DNA from: Aquipseudomonas guryensis
Lineage (GTDB): Bacteria > Pseudomonadota > Gammaproteobacteria > Pseudomonadales > Pseudomonadaceae
NCBI RefSeq assembly: GCF_014164785.1
Contig: NZ_JACJFN010000001.1
Location: 744,001-808,000, forward strand
Reading direction: 5' to 3'
DNA: 64,000 nucleotides
Shown here: piece by piece, positions 38,379 to 49,316 of the stretch
Layout of the letters: each line of letters opens with the position of its first letter
Position numbering within the stretch: position 1 is the stretch's first letter
The notes under the pieces: generated by a model
Told to the model about the DNA's origin: nothing
The model's database searches: none
The model's input: only the letters and a program-made list of their open reading frames with translations
Position numbers and translations under genes: made by a program

Positions 38379-41255
<2,877 letters not shown>

Positions 41256-41278
41256 GGTGTGGCTCTCGGGAAATGACA

Positions 41279-41300
41279 GAGCCTCGACGAATCGAGGCTC
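41279..41300 (-). other. UUCG-loop hairpin in the gcvP leader
   Basis: A perfect 9-bp stem (GAGCCTCGA / TCGAGGCTC) whose loop on the minus-strand transcript is UUCG. It ends 23 bases before the gcvP start codon. No T run follows, so it is unlikely to be a terminator; it could protect mRNA or affect gcvP translation. Confidence 0.5.
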
Positions 41301-41330
41301 GACAACGAATATGACCTGGGCGGTGATCGT

Positions 41331-41471
41331 AGAAGCGGATCAGGATCTCGCGAGCTAGAGCCAGGCTAGGCGGAAGTGGCCGAGGGGGCGGAGTTTACGT
41401 GCTGTAAATGAGCACCCCGAGGCGGCTTCCAACGACGTCTGGCCGACGCGCAGCAGATCCTGGCCGCTTCT
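41331..41471. repeat. Palindromic repeat element, copy A
   Basis: An imperfect 141-base palindrome between gcvH and gcvP with ends AGAAGCGG / CCGCTTCT and a conserved core around TTTACGTGCTGTAAA. Its inner 110 bases (41352-41461) align without gaps to 60613-60722, with about 80 percent identity. It abuts the gcvH stop codon. It looks like a dispersed, MITE-like or structured element; no gene is inside. Confidence 0.75.
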
Positions 41472-41860
41472 CAGGCGTCGGCCTCACAGGCGGCTTGATA
41501 GCCGGCGGCATCCAGCAGGCTGTCGAGGTCGGCGGCGTTGCTCGGCTGCAGCTTGAAGAACCAGGCGGCGTAGGGTTCGCCGTTGACCTGCTCGGGGCTG
41601 TCGCTGAGGGCTTCGTTGACCGCGATGACTTCACCGGCGATCGGCGCGTAGATGTCCGAAGCGGCTTTCACCGACTCCACCACCCCGGCTTCCTGACCAG
41701 CGGCCAGCTGCTTGCCGACTTCCGGCAGTTCGACGTAGACCACATCACCCAGGGCTTCCTGAGCGTGGTCGGAAATACCCACGGTGACGGTGCCATCCGC
41801 TTCCAGGCGGGCCCACTCGTGGCTGGCAGCAAAACGCAGATCGGCGGGGATAGTGCTCAT
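41471..41860 (-). CDS. gcvH: Glycine cleavage system H protein
   Basis: A 129-residue lipoate-carrying shuttle protein of the glycine cleavage system. The lipoylated lysine is K65 in [17 protein letters not shown], and the fold-typical [12 protein letters not shown] precedes it. Its stop codon touches palindromic repeat copy A. It lies 52 bases after gcvT on the same strand. Confidence 0.97.
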   Translation of the reverse strand: MSTIPADLRFAASHEWARLEADGTVTVGISDHAQEALGDVVYVELPEVGKQLAAGQEAGVVESVKAASDIYAPIAGEVIAVNEALSDSPEQVNGEPYAAWFFKLQPSNAADLDSLLDAAGYQAACEADA

Positions 41861-41912
41861 CAGGATGTCCTCAGGATCAGGTGGCGGGTAGCCCGCCCGG
41901 AAAAGTTAGCAG

Positions 41913-42995
41913 TTAAATAGTGGCTTTGCCGTTACGCACAAAGTTCGCTTGTACGACGCGCACCGGGTACCACTTGCCGCGAATCTCCACTTCGGCGCGT
42001 TCGCCGGTGGCCGCTGGTACGCGGGCCAGGGCGATGGACTTGCCGAGGGTCGGCGAGAAGCTGCCGCTGGTGATTTCGCCTTCGCCGACGCCTTCGATGC
42101 GTACCACCTGGTGGGCGCGCAGCACGCCGCGCTCTTCCAGCACCAGGCCGACCAGCTTGGGCTGGTCACCGGCGGCGCGCTGGCTTTCCAGGGCGGCGCG
42201 GCCAATGAAGTTGCGCTCGGCCGGCTCCCAGGCAATGGTCCAGGCCATGTTGGCGGCCAGCGGCGAAACGTCCTCGGTCATGTCCTGGCCATACAGGTTC
42301 ATGCCGGCTTCCAGGCGCAGGGTGTCGCGCGCGCCAAGGCCGATAGGGGCGATGCCGGCACCGACCAGCTCGCTGAGGAAGGCCGCGGCCTGTTCGGCCG
42401 GCAGCATGATTTCCAGGCCGTCTTCACCGGTGTAGCCGGTGCGGGCGATGAACCAGTCGCCTTCCGGCAGGCCCTGGAACACCTTGAGTTCGTTGATGAT
42501 CGCGGCGCGCGCGGCGCTGACCAGCTCAGCGGTCTTGGCGCGGGCCTGCGGGCCCTGGATGGCGAGCATGGCCAGTTCGGCGCGCTCAGCCAGGGTGACG
42601 TCGAAGCCGGCGGTGTGCGCCTGCATCCAGGCCAGGTCCTTGTCGCGGGTGGCGGCATTGACGACCACGCGGTAGCCCCAGTCGGTGAGGTAGACGATGA
42701 GGTCATCGACCACGCCGCCGCGCTCGTTGAGCATGCCGCTGTAGAGCGCCTTGCCCGGAGTTTTCAGACGCGCCACGTCGTTGGCCAGCAGGTACTGCAG
42801 CCAGGCCTGCGCCTGAGGGCCGGTGACATCGACCACGGTCATGTGGGAAACGTCGAACACGCCGCAGTCACGGCGCACCTGATGGTGTTCCTCGACTTGC
42901 GAGCCGTAGTGCAGTGGCATGTCCCAGCCACCGAAATCGACCATCTTGGCGCCAAGCGCCAGATGCTGTTCGTACAGAGGGGTACGCTGTCCCAT
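41913..42995 (-). CDS. gcvT: Aminomethyltransferase (glycine cleavage T protein)
   Basis: A 360-residue tetrahydrofolate-dependent enzyme that releases ammonia and forms 5,10-methylenetetrahydrofolate from the aminomethyl group on GcvH. Conserved parts include [16 protein letters not shown], the [12 protein letters not shown] motif, and [21 protein letters not shown] good AAGGAG ribosome-binding site precedes the ATG at 42995. It is the first gene of the gcv series. I looked for a glycine riboswitch upstream and saw none. Confidence 0.96.
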   Translation of the reverse strand: MGQRTPLYEQHLALGAKMVDFGGWDMPLHYGSQVEEHHQVRRDCGVFDVSHMTVVDVTGPQAQAWLQYLLANDVARLKTPGKALYSGMLNERGGVVDDLIVYLTDWGYRVVVNAATRDKDLAWMQAHTAGFDVTLAERAELAMLAIQGPQARAKTAELVSAARAAIINELKVFQGLPEGDWFIARTGYTGEDGLEIMLPAEQAAAFLSELVGAGIAPIGLGARDTLRLEAGMNLYGQDMTEDVSPLAANMAWTIAWEPAERNFIGRAALESQRAAGDQPKLVGLVLEERGVLRAHQVVRIEGVGEGEITSGSFSPTLGKSIALARVPAATGERAEVEIRGKWYPVRVVQANFVRNGKATI

Positions 42996-43123
42996 GGGTA
43001 ACTCCTTGCGCTAGACGCCCGCCCGCGCCGGCCTTGGCCTGCAGCGGATACGGGGTTCATGGTCGGGCTGCGTCAGCAGGCGCGCATTGTAGCCCCGCAA
43101 AGGCGTCTGGTCATCTCGCAAAA

Positions 43124-43137
43124 TGACCGACCGGTCA
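43124..43137. promoter_or_regulatory. Inverted repeat upstream of gcvT, candidate operator
   Basis: TGACCGACCGGTCA: 6-bp arms (TGACCG / CGGTCA) around two bases, in the gap between the iron-transporter permease stop and the gcvT start. The form resembles operators of TetR-type regulators. No such regulator gene is adjacent, so the assignment is weak. Confidence 0.3.
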
Positions 43138-43179
43138 AGGCCGGGCGAAGCACAGACGAGCGAGGCACAGCGCCTGGAA

Positions 43180-44799
43180 CTAGTGCCCCGGTTGGCGGGC
43201 CGAGCGGCGAATCAGGCCTATCACCGGCAGCAGGCCGACCAGTACCAGGCTCAGTGCCGGCAGCGCGGCACGTGCCCACTCGCCCTCGCTGGTCATCTCG
43301 AACACCCGTACCGACAGGGTGTCCCAGCCGAAGGGGCGCATCAGCAGGGTCGCCGGCATTTCCTTGAGCACGTCGACGAACACCAGCAGCGCGGCGCTCA
43401 GCGCACCCGGCACCAGCAGCGGCAGATAGACCCGCAGGAACAGCTGCGGACCACCCACGCCAAGGCTGCGCGAAGCCTGTGGCAATGACGGGCGAATGCG
43501 CGCCAGGCTGTTCTCCAGCGGGCCATAGGCGACCGCCATGAAGCGCACCAGATAGGCCAGCAGCAAGGCGCCCAGACTGCCCAGCAGCAACGGCTTGCCG
43601 GCCCCGCCCAGCCAGCTGGAGAAGGGGATGACCAGATGGTTGTCCAGGTAACTGAACGCCAGCATCACCGCCACCGCCAGCACCGAGCCGGGCAGCGCAT
43701 AGCCGAGGTTGGCCAGGCCCACTGCGGCGTGCATGCCACGAGTCGGAGCCTGGCGGCGGGCGAAGGCCAGCAGCAGGGCGACGCTCACCGTGAGCAACGC
43801 TGCCAGGCCACCCAGATAAAGAGTGTGCAGAATCAACCCGACATAACGCTCATCCAGGTCGAAACGGCCGCGCTGCCAGAACCAAACCAGCAGCTGTGCC
43901 AGCGGCACGACGAAGGCGCAGGTGAACACCAGGCCACACCAGCCGCTGGCCAGCGCCGCCTTCCAGCCGCGCAGGTGATACAACGGCTGGCCGCGCGGAC
44001 GTTCGCTGGCCGGACGCGTGGCGCCCCGCGCACGGCGCTCGCCATACAGCACCAGCAGCACCGCCAGCAGCAGCAGACTGGCAAGCTGGGTGGCGCTGGA
44101 CAGGCTGTAGAAGCTGTACCAGGTCTTGTAGATGGCGGTGGTGAAGGTATCGAAGTTGAATACCGAGACCGCGCCGAAGTCGGCCAGGGTCTCCATGATC
44201 GCCAGGGCCAGGCCGGCACCGATGGCCGGGCGCGCCATCGGCAGGGCGACACTCCAGAACGCCTGCCAGGGCGACTGGCCGAGCACGCGCGCCGCCTCCA
44301 TCAGGCCTTTGCCCTGGGCCAGAAAGGCGCCACGGGCAAGCAGGTAGACGTAGGGATAGAACACCAGCACCAGGACGATGATCACCCCGCCACTGGAGCG
44401 CACTCGCGGGAAGCGCAGGCCGCTGCCAAACCAGTCGCGGGCCAGGGTCTGCAGCGGCCCGGCAAAGTCCAGCAGGCCGACGAAGACGAAGGCCAGCACA
44501 TAGGCAGGGATGGCGAATGGCAGCATCAGCGCCCAATCCAGCCAGCGCCGCCCGGGGAACTCGCAGAGGCTGGTCAGCCAGGCCAGGCTGACACCCAGCA
44601 GTACCACGCCCGTGCCGACCCCCACCACCAACAGCAGGGTATTGCCCAGCAGACGCGGCAATTGCGTCTGCCACAGGTGGGCCCAGATGCTCTGATCGAC
44701 CTCATGCCAGGACAGCAGCAACACCGACAGCGGCAGCAGGACCAGGGCGGCGATGGCAAAAGCGATGGGGTACCAGCGACGCTGGGCGGGATGGGCCAC
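43180..44799 (-). CDS. Iron(III)-type ABC transporter permease
   Basis: A 539-residue inner-membrane permease made of two fused binding-protein-dependent transport domains, with about twelve membrane segments. The EAA-type loops are seen at LMEAARVLGQSPWQAFWSVALPMARPAIGAG and LPQASRSLGVGGPQLFLRVYLPLLVPG. The fused form and the partner gene upstream match FbpB/AfuB-type iron transporters, though thiamine-type permeases share this layout. It follows the binding-protein gene by 75 bases that include a hairpin. No ATPase gene is present nearby. Confidence 0.88.
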   Translation of the reverse strand: MAHPAQRRWYPIAFAIAALVLLPLSVLLLSWHEVDQSIWAHLWQTQLPRLLGNTLLLVVGVGTGVVLLGVSLAWLTSLCEFPGRRWLDWALMLPFAIPAYVLAFVFVGLLDFAGPLQTLARDWFGSGLRFPRVRSSGGVIIVLVLVFYPYVYLLARGAFLAQGKGLMEAARVLGQSPWQAFWSVALPMARPAIGAGLALAIMETLADFGAVSVFNFDTFTTAIYKTWYSFYSLSSATQLASLLLLAVLLVLYGERRARGATRPASERPRGQPLYHLRGWKAALASGWCGLVFTCAFVVPLAQLLVWFWQRGRFDLDERYVGLILHTLYLGGLAALLTVSVALLLAFARRQAPTRGMHAAVGLANLGYALPGSVLAVAVMLAFSYLDNHLVIPFSSWLGGAGKPLLLGSLGALLLAYLVRFMAVAYGPLENSLARIRPSLPQASRSLGVGGPQLFLRVYLPLLVPGALSAALLVFVDVLKEMPATLLMRPFGWDTLSVRVFEMTSEGEWARAALPALSLVLVGLLPVIGLIRRSARQPGH

Positions 44800-44826
44800 G
44801 CAACTTCCTCGACGGCAGAAAACAGA

Positions 44827-44849
44827 ACGCCCCGGACTAGCCGGGGCGT
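44827..44849 (-). terminator. Intercistronic hairpin between binding protein and permease genes
   Basis: A perfect 9-bp stem (ACGCCCCGG / CCGGGGCGT) with a five-base loop, then TTCTGTTTTCTG on the minus strand. It probably acts as a partial terminator that yields more binding protein than permease. Confidence 0.7.
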
Positions 44850-44874
44850 CGAGTATAACCAGCTTGGACGAAAA

Positions 44875-45876
44875 TCAGTTCCAGCCGGCGCGATCCATCA
44901 GCTTGGTAGCCTCGGCCTGGCGCTTGCCGGCTACTTCCATCGGCACGCTGTCGGCCTTGAAGCTGCCCCAGGCAGCCACTTCGGCAGACGGCTTGACCGC
45001 CGGGTTGGCCGGGTATTCCTGGTTGACGTCGGCGAACAGGCTTTGCGCTTCGGCGCTGGTCATCCACTCCAGCAGCTTCTGCGCCTGCTCGGCATGCGGT
45101 GCATGCAGGGTCACGCCGGCGCCGGACAGGTTGACGTGCACGCCACGGTCGGCCTGGTTCGGCCAGAACGGCTTCACTTTCAGCGACGGTTGCTGCTTGT
45201 GCAGGCGGCCGTAGTAGTAGGTGTTGGCCATGCCTACGTCGCACTGGCCGGCGTCGATGGCCTGCAGCAGGGCGGTGTCGTCGGCGAACACGTCGGTAGC
45301 CAGGTTGTTGACCCAGCCTTTGACGATCTCTTCGGCCTTGGCTTCGCCATGGGTTTCAATCAGGGTGGCGGTCAGCGACTGGTTGTAGACCTTCTTGCTG
45401 GTGCGCAGGCACAGGCGGCCTTCCCAGTTGCTGTCAGCCAGGGCTTCGTAGGTCGACAGCTCTTCCGGCTTGACGCGCTCGGTGGAGTAGAAAATGGTCC
45501 GCGCGCGCAGCGACAGGCCAGTCCAGGCACCGGTGCTGGAGCGATACTGCGGCGGGATGTTGGCCGCAATCACCTCGGACTGCAGCGGCTTGAGCACGCC
45601 TTCCTGCTCAGCCTGCCAGAGGTTGCCGGCATCCACGGTGATCAGCAGATCGGCCGGGGTATTGGCCCCTTCGGCCTTGAGGCGGGCCAACAGCGGCGCT
45701 TCCTTGTCGGTGATGAACTTCACCTGGACGCCGGTCTTGGCGGTGTAGGCGTCGAACACCGGCTTGATCAGCTCGTCGATACGCGCGGAGTAGACCACCA
45801 CTTCATCGGCCGCCTGGACGCTGGAAGCCAGTGCGGTGAGAGCCAGGGTAGCGATAAGACCAGTGCGAGCCTGCAT
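44875..45876 (-). CDS. Iron(III)-type ABC transporter substrate-binding protein
   Basis: A 333-residue periplasmic binding protein (signal peptide about residues 1-22, ending SVQA). It begins [28 protein letters not shown] and contains [10 protein letters not shown], where the two tyrosines are typical iron ligands of the FbpA/FutA class. It is the first gene of a two-gene transporter unit with the permease. A partly Fur-like inverted repeat lies 32 bases before the start codon. Confidence 0.9.
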   Translation of the reverse strand: MQARTGLIATLALTALASSVQAADEVVVYSARIDELIKPVFDAYTAKTGVQVKFITDKEAPLLARLKAEGANTPADLLITVDAGNLWQAEQEGVLKPLQSEVIAANIPPQYRSSTGAWTGLSLRARTIFYSTERVKPEELSTYEALADSNWEGRLCLRTSKKVYNQSLTATLIETHGEAKAEEIVKGWVNNLATDVFADDTALLQAIDAGQCDVGMANTYYYGRLHKQQPSLKVKPFWPNQADRGVHVNLSGAGVTLHAPHAEQAQKLLEWMTSAEAQSLFADVNQEYPANPAVKPSAEVAAWGSFKADSVPMEVAGKRQAEATKLMDRAGWN

Positions 45877-45907
45877 GATGCCGCCTCATGTTGAGAAGAA
45901 GGAGCCG

Positions 45908-45926
45908 AATAGTAGTGAATACTATT
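45908..45926. promoter_or_regulatory. Candidate Fur box or promoter-proximal operator
   Basis: AATAGTA, GTGAA, TACTATT: a 19-base AT-rich inverted repeat with perfect 7-bp arms, 31 bases before the iron-binding-protein start. It matches the 19-base Fur consensus at about 10 positions, which is weak; position and gene function are the stronger argument. Confidence 0.4.
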
Positions 45927-45955
45927 TAGTTTCTCAACAGATAAGCCAGCTCCTG

Positions 45956-46282
45956 TTACAAAGGTGCCGATCCTCTCTGCTCTTCTTCGGCTAACGCATC
46001 GACTGGCAAGAGCGCGGTATCGATCAACACGTCTATAGGAAGGGATGCGACGACGACAAGCGGGCAGACAATCATCATCCAGCAGAGCAATGCCTCGGGA
46101 TTGCCGCTACCACTAGCGCCGCTGCGTATGCCCAGGGACAACAGATCGCTATTGGTGCTCTTGTAGGTATCCACCGGGTGTGAGGCTTGCGCCCCACCCA
46201 CTCGCGCAACCAGGGTGCCGCAACCTGTAGCAGCAACCAGCAAGAGCAACGCAAGCGCTACCCGGAAAATGGGTTTCAACAT
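45956..46282 (-). CDS. YceK/YidQ-family lipoprotein
   Basis: A 108-residue lipoprotein with lipobox around AATGC (Cys22) in MLKPIFRVALALLLLVAATGC and a second hydrophobic stretch (about residues 68-92, CWMMIVCPLVVVASLPIDVLIDTALLP). This matches the YceK/YidQ family, which ends with PVDALAEE-like sequence. The ATG at 46282 has AAGGA six bases upstream. It lies 39 bases downstream of ubiI on the same strand. Function unknown. Confidence 0.8.
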   Translation of the reverse strand: MLKPIFRVALALLLLVAATGCGTLVARVGGAQASHPVDTYKSTNSDLLSLGIRSGASGSGNPEALLCWMMIVCPLVVVASLPIDVLIDTALLPVDALAEEEQRGSAPL

Positions 46283-46321
46283 ACTGCTTCCTTTCATCCT
46301 TGAAGAACAATCGCCTTGACC

Positions 46322-47539
46322 TCAGGCCCGCGCCAACACCGGCAGATCACCGGACAACCCCAGCGCCTGGCGAACGAACAGCGCCTTGGCCTCCGGCAAG
46401 TCGTCGACCCAGTTCAGGCCGCTGTTACGCAGCCAGCGCAGTGGCAGCGGATCGGCCTGGAACAGGCGCTCGAAGCCTTCCATGGCCGCCATCATCGCCA
46501 GGTTGTGCGGCATGCGCCGGCGCTCATAGCGGCTGAGCACGCGCACGTCGTTGGGTTGTTCGCCGCGCTCGAGGGCATGCAGCAGCACCTCGGCCAGCAC
46601 GGCGGCATCGAGGAAACCGAGATTGACGCCCTGCCCGGCCAGCGGATGGATGCTGTGGGCGGCGTCGCCGATCAGCGCCAGGCCGCTTTCCACGTAGCGC
46701 TTGGCGTGGCGCTGGCGCAGCGGGATGCACAGGCGCGGGTCGACCTGGCTGACCTCGCCCAGGCGCCACTCGAAGGCCTTGCCCAGCTCGTGGCGAAACG
46801 CTTCGTCGTCCAGCGCCATCAGCCGGGCGGCCTCGGCCGGCACCGCCGACCAGACGATCGAACACCAGTGGTCATCGTCGCCACGCCGCAGCGGCAGGAA
46901 GGCCAGCGGGCCGTCGTCGGTGAAGCGCTGCCAGGCCGTGGCCTGGTGCGGGCGGGCGCAGCGCACGCTGGTGACGATGGCATGGTGCAGGTAATCCCAT
47001 TCGCGGGTGGCGCAACCGGCCAGGCGGCGCACCGCCGAGTTGGCGCCGTCGGCGGCCACCAGCAGCGTCGAACGCAGCTCACGACCATCGGCCAGTTTGA
47101 GCAACCAGCCATCACCGGAGCGGCGCAGCTGCTCCAGACGCGCATTGCCGAGCAGGCCCAGGCGGCTGTCGTGCAGACGTTCGAGCAAGGCATCCTGGAC
47201 CACGCGGTTCTCGACGATATGACCGAGGGTCTCGGCATGCACGCTGGCGGCGGAGAAATGCACGCTGCCGGTGCCGGAGCCGTCCCACACCTGCATATCG
47301 CAGTAGGCCGAAGCGCGTCGCGCGGCGATCCCCGGCCACACGTCAAGGCGTTCGAGAATGCGCTGGCTGGCGGCGGACAGCGCGCTGACCCGTGGTTCGA
47401 AGGCGGCGTCGGCCGCGAAGGGTTTGATGCTCAGCGGGCCGCCGTCGACCACCAGGATATCCAGGCCGCTGTGTTCCAGAGCCAGGGCCAGGGCGCTGCC
47501 AACCATACCGGCGCCCACGATGATCAGATCCGCTTGCAT
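46322..47539 (-). CDS. ubiI: FAD-dependent ubiquinone-biosynthesis hydroxylase UbiI
   Basis: A 405-residue flavin monooxygenase of the UbiH/UbiI/UbiF family. It has the FAD fingerprint IIVGAGMVGSALALALEHSG, and the second FAD motif GDAAHSIHPLAGQGVNLGFLDA. Family context suggests the C5 hydroxylation of the ubiquinone ring. Members are hard to tell apart; the pairing with ubiH and pepP supports UbiI. It starts 9 bases after the DUF4442 gene stop, in the ygfB-pepP-ubiH-DUF4442-ubiI operon. Confidence 0.88.
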   Translation of the reverse strand: MQADLIIVGAGMVGSALALALEHSGLDILVVDGGPLSIKPFAADAAFEPRVSALSAASQRILERLDVWPGIAARRASAYCDMQVWDGSGTGSVHFSAASVHAETLGHIVENRVVQDALLERLHDSRLGLLGNARLEQLRRSGDGWLLKLADGRELRSTLLVAADGANSAVRRLAGCATREWDYLHHAIVTSVRCARPHQATAWQRFTDDGPLAFLPLRRGDDDHWCSIVWSAVPAEAARLMALDDEAFRHELGKAFEWRLGEVSQVDPRLCIPLRQRHAKRYVESGLALIGDAAHSIHPLAGQGVNLGFLDAAVLAEVLLHALERGEQPNDVRVLSRYERRRMPHNLAMMAAMEGFERLFQADPLPLRWLRNSGLNWVDDLPEAKALFVRQALGLSGDLPVLARA

Positions 47540-47548
47540 CGCTGTTCC

Positions 47549-48031
47549 TTATGCCACTTGCCGCACACGCGGCTTGAGACGGATGTAGAGAGTCTTGTGC
47601 ACGATGGCGACCAGGCTGCCCGCCGCATCGCGCACTTCCACCTTGAGTTCGGGCAAATACTTGTCGCCCTGGGCGGTATGGCTGCGAATGTCGCTCAGCA
47701 GGGTCTCGTCGATATGGAAATCGGCAAACACCGGCCCCTTGCCCGGCGCGACGAAGTCGATGTGCGCGGCCTTGTCCCAGACGATGTAATCGCGGCCGAG
47801 GTTTTCCATGATCATCAGCATGAAGAAGGGATCGGTCATGGAATACAGCGAACCGCCAAACTGGGTGCCGACATAGTTGCGGTTGTACCAGCCCAAGCCC
47901 ATGCGAATCCGGATCTCACGCAGGTCCGGGGCCATCTTCAATACGCGGATACCCGCGCCCAGATAGGGCGGGTAGAGGTTCATCGCCCAGCGCAGCAAAC
48001 GCGCCTTGCGGGCCAGTCGGCGGTTACTCAT
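47549..48031 (-). CDS. DUF4442 hotdog-fold protein
   Basis: A 160-residue protein of the DUF4442 family, predicted to adopt a hotdog thioesterase-like fold. GTQFGGSLYSMTDPFFMLM is the family core. No catalytic residue can be assigned. The ATG at 48031 has AGGA five bases upstream; the six-codon extension is unlikely. It lies between ubiH (7 bases) and ubiI (9 bases), so it is probably co-translated with ubiquinone genes, but a role in that pathway is only inferred from position. Confidence 0.8.
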   Translation of the reverse strand: MSNRRLARKARLLRWAMNLYPPYLGAGIRVLKMAPDLREIRIRMGLGWYNRNYVGTQFGGSLYSMTDPFFMLMIMENLGRDYIVWDKAAHIDFVAPGKGPVFADFHIDETLLSDIRSHTAQGDKYLPELKVEVRDAAGSLVAIVHKTLYIRLKPRVRQVA

Positions 48032-48038
48032 GGGCATC

Positions 48039-49223
48039 CTAGAGGGCACGGGTACCCAGGCCCATGGCCTGGCGGGCGAACCAGCGTTTGGCCGGCGGCA
48101 ACAGGTCGAGCCCGAGCAGACCGAGGGTGCGCCCGGCCACCAGCAACGACTCGTTGCGGCCGAACAGGCGGGTAACCCGGTCGGAGAAGCCGACGGTCAG
48201 CGCCTGATCCTGCTGCTGGACGCTCAGGTAGCGTTGCAGGGTGGCGAAATCGCCAAGCGGCGCCGGGCTGGCCAGCAGACAGTCGGCCAGGGCCAGGGTG
48301 TCACGCAGGGCCAGGTTGTAACCCTGCCCCGCCACCGGGTGCAGGCTGTGCGCGGCATTGCCGAGCACCACCAGATGCGGGCGCACCTGCTCCTGGGCCT
48401 CGACCAGTGCCAACGGATAGGTATGCCGGGCACCAACCTGACGCAAGGCGCCGAGGCGGTAGCCGAAGGCCTGCTGCAGCTCGGCAAGGAAGGCGCGCTC
48501 GTCCAGCGCCTGCAGGCGCGCGGCGTCATTACCGGGACGGGTCCAGACCAGCGCACAGCGGTTGTCCGCCAGTGGCAGCATGGCCATCGGCCCTTCGTCG
48601 GTGAAGCGCTCGAAGGCCTGGCCGGCGTGCCGCTCGGTGGGGCTGATATTGGCGATCAGCGCCGTCTGCCCATAAGGCGTGTGCCGCACCGCAATACCCA
48701 GCTGCTCGCGCAGGCCGGAACGCCCGCCATCGGCCAGCACGGCGAGGTCGCAGTCAAGGATTTCCTCATTATTGAGGGTCAGCCGGTAGCCATCACCGAG
48801 GGCCTGCAGGCGGGTGACTTCGGCCGGGCAGCGCCAGCTCACCACGTCGCGGTCGAGGGCCTGCCACAGGCAGTGGCCGAGCCAGGCGTTTTCCACCACA
48901 TAGCCGAGGGCCGCTACCCCTTCGTCCTCGGCACTCAGGCGCGCGGCGCCAAAGCGGCCGCGGTCGGAGACATGGATCTGGGTGATCGCCTCGGCCCGCG
49001 GGCTGATCGCCGGCCACAGGCCAAGGCGCTCGTAGATCTGCCGGGTGCCGTAGGACAACGCCGTGGAGCGCGCGTCGTAGCTGGGCTGGTAACTGTCGCC
49101 AGGGGCGAACGGCTCGACCAGCACAATCTGCCAGCCACGCGCCTTGGCCCCCGCTTGCAGAGCCAGGGCCAGGCTCGCGCCGACCAAGCCACCGCCGATA
49201 ATAGCCAGCTGTACCCGCGCCAT
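48039..49223 (-). CDS. ubiH: FAD-dependent ubiquinone-biosynthesis hydroxylase UbiH
   Basis: A 394-residue flavin hydroxylase that adds a ring hydroxyl (C1 in E. coli) in ubiquinone synthesis. FAD motifs are LAIIGGGLVGASLALALQAG at the N-terminus and GNAAHSLHPVAGQGYNLALRD. Its start codon overlaps the stop of a 29-codon ORF that looks like a partial copy of its own 5' end. Neighbours pepP and ygfB upstream and ubiI downstream match the usual order. Confidence 0.93.
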   Translation of the reverse strand: MARVQLAIIGGGLVGASLALALQAGAKARGWQIVLVEPFAPGDSYQPSYDARSTALSYGTRQIYERLGLWPAISPRAEAITQIHVSDRGRFGAARLSAEDEGVAALGYVVENAWLGHCLWQALDRDVVSWRCPAEVTRLQALGDGYRLTLNNEEILDCDLAVLADGGRSGLREQLGIAVRHTPYGQTALIANISPTERHAGQAFERFTDEGPMAMLPLADNRCALVWTRPGNDAARLQALDERAFLAELQQAFGYRLGALRQVGARHTYPLALVEAQEQVRPHLVVLGNAAHSLHPVAGQGYNLALRDTLALADCLLASPAPLGDFATLQRYLSVQQQDQALTVGFSDRVTRLFGRNESLLVAGRTLGLLGLDLLPPAKRWFARQAMGLGTRAL

Positions 49224-49312
49224 CAGGCCGCTCCCGCTGGCAACACCAGCATCAGGCTGGCGCCGAGCCGATCAATACCACCACCGATAATCGCCAGCTG
49301 CACCCGCTTCAT
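49223..49312 (-). pseudogene. 29-codon partial duplicate of the ubiH 5' end
   Basis: This minus-strand frame starts MKRVQLAIIGGGIDRLGASL and ends LPAGAA before a TGA that overlaps the ubiH ATG. UbiH itself starts MARVQLAIIGGGLVGASLAL and continues with LQAGAK. The DNA of the two starts is nearly the same over the first 29 bases (four mismatches), so this is a tandem remnant of ubiH or a UbiH-like gene start. It begins four bases past the pepP stop. It may still be translated and couple pepP to ubiH translation, or may be a decaying scar. Confidence 0.7.
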
Positions 49313-49316
49313 CGGC

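Noticed and set aside
42996..43179. Possible glycine riboswitch before gcvT
   Set aside because: The characteristic tandem aptamer motifs are not seen in the sequence.
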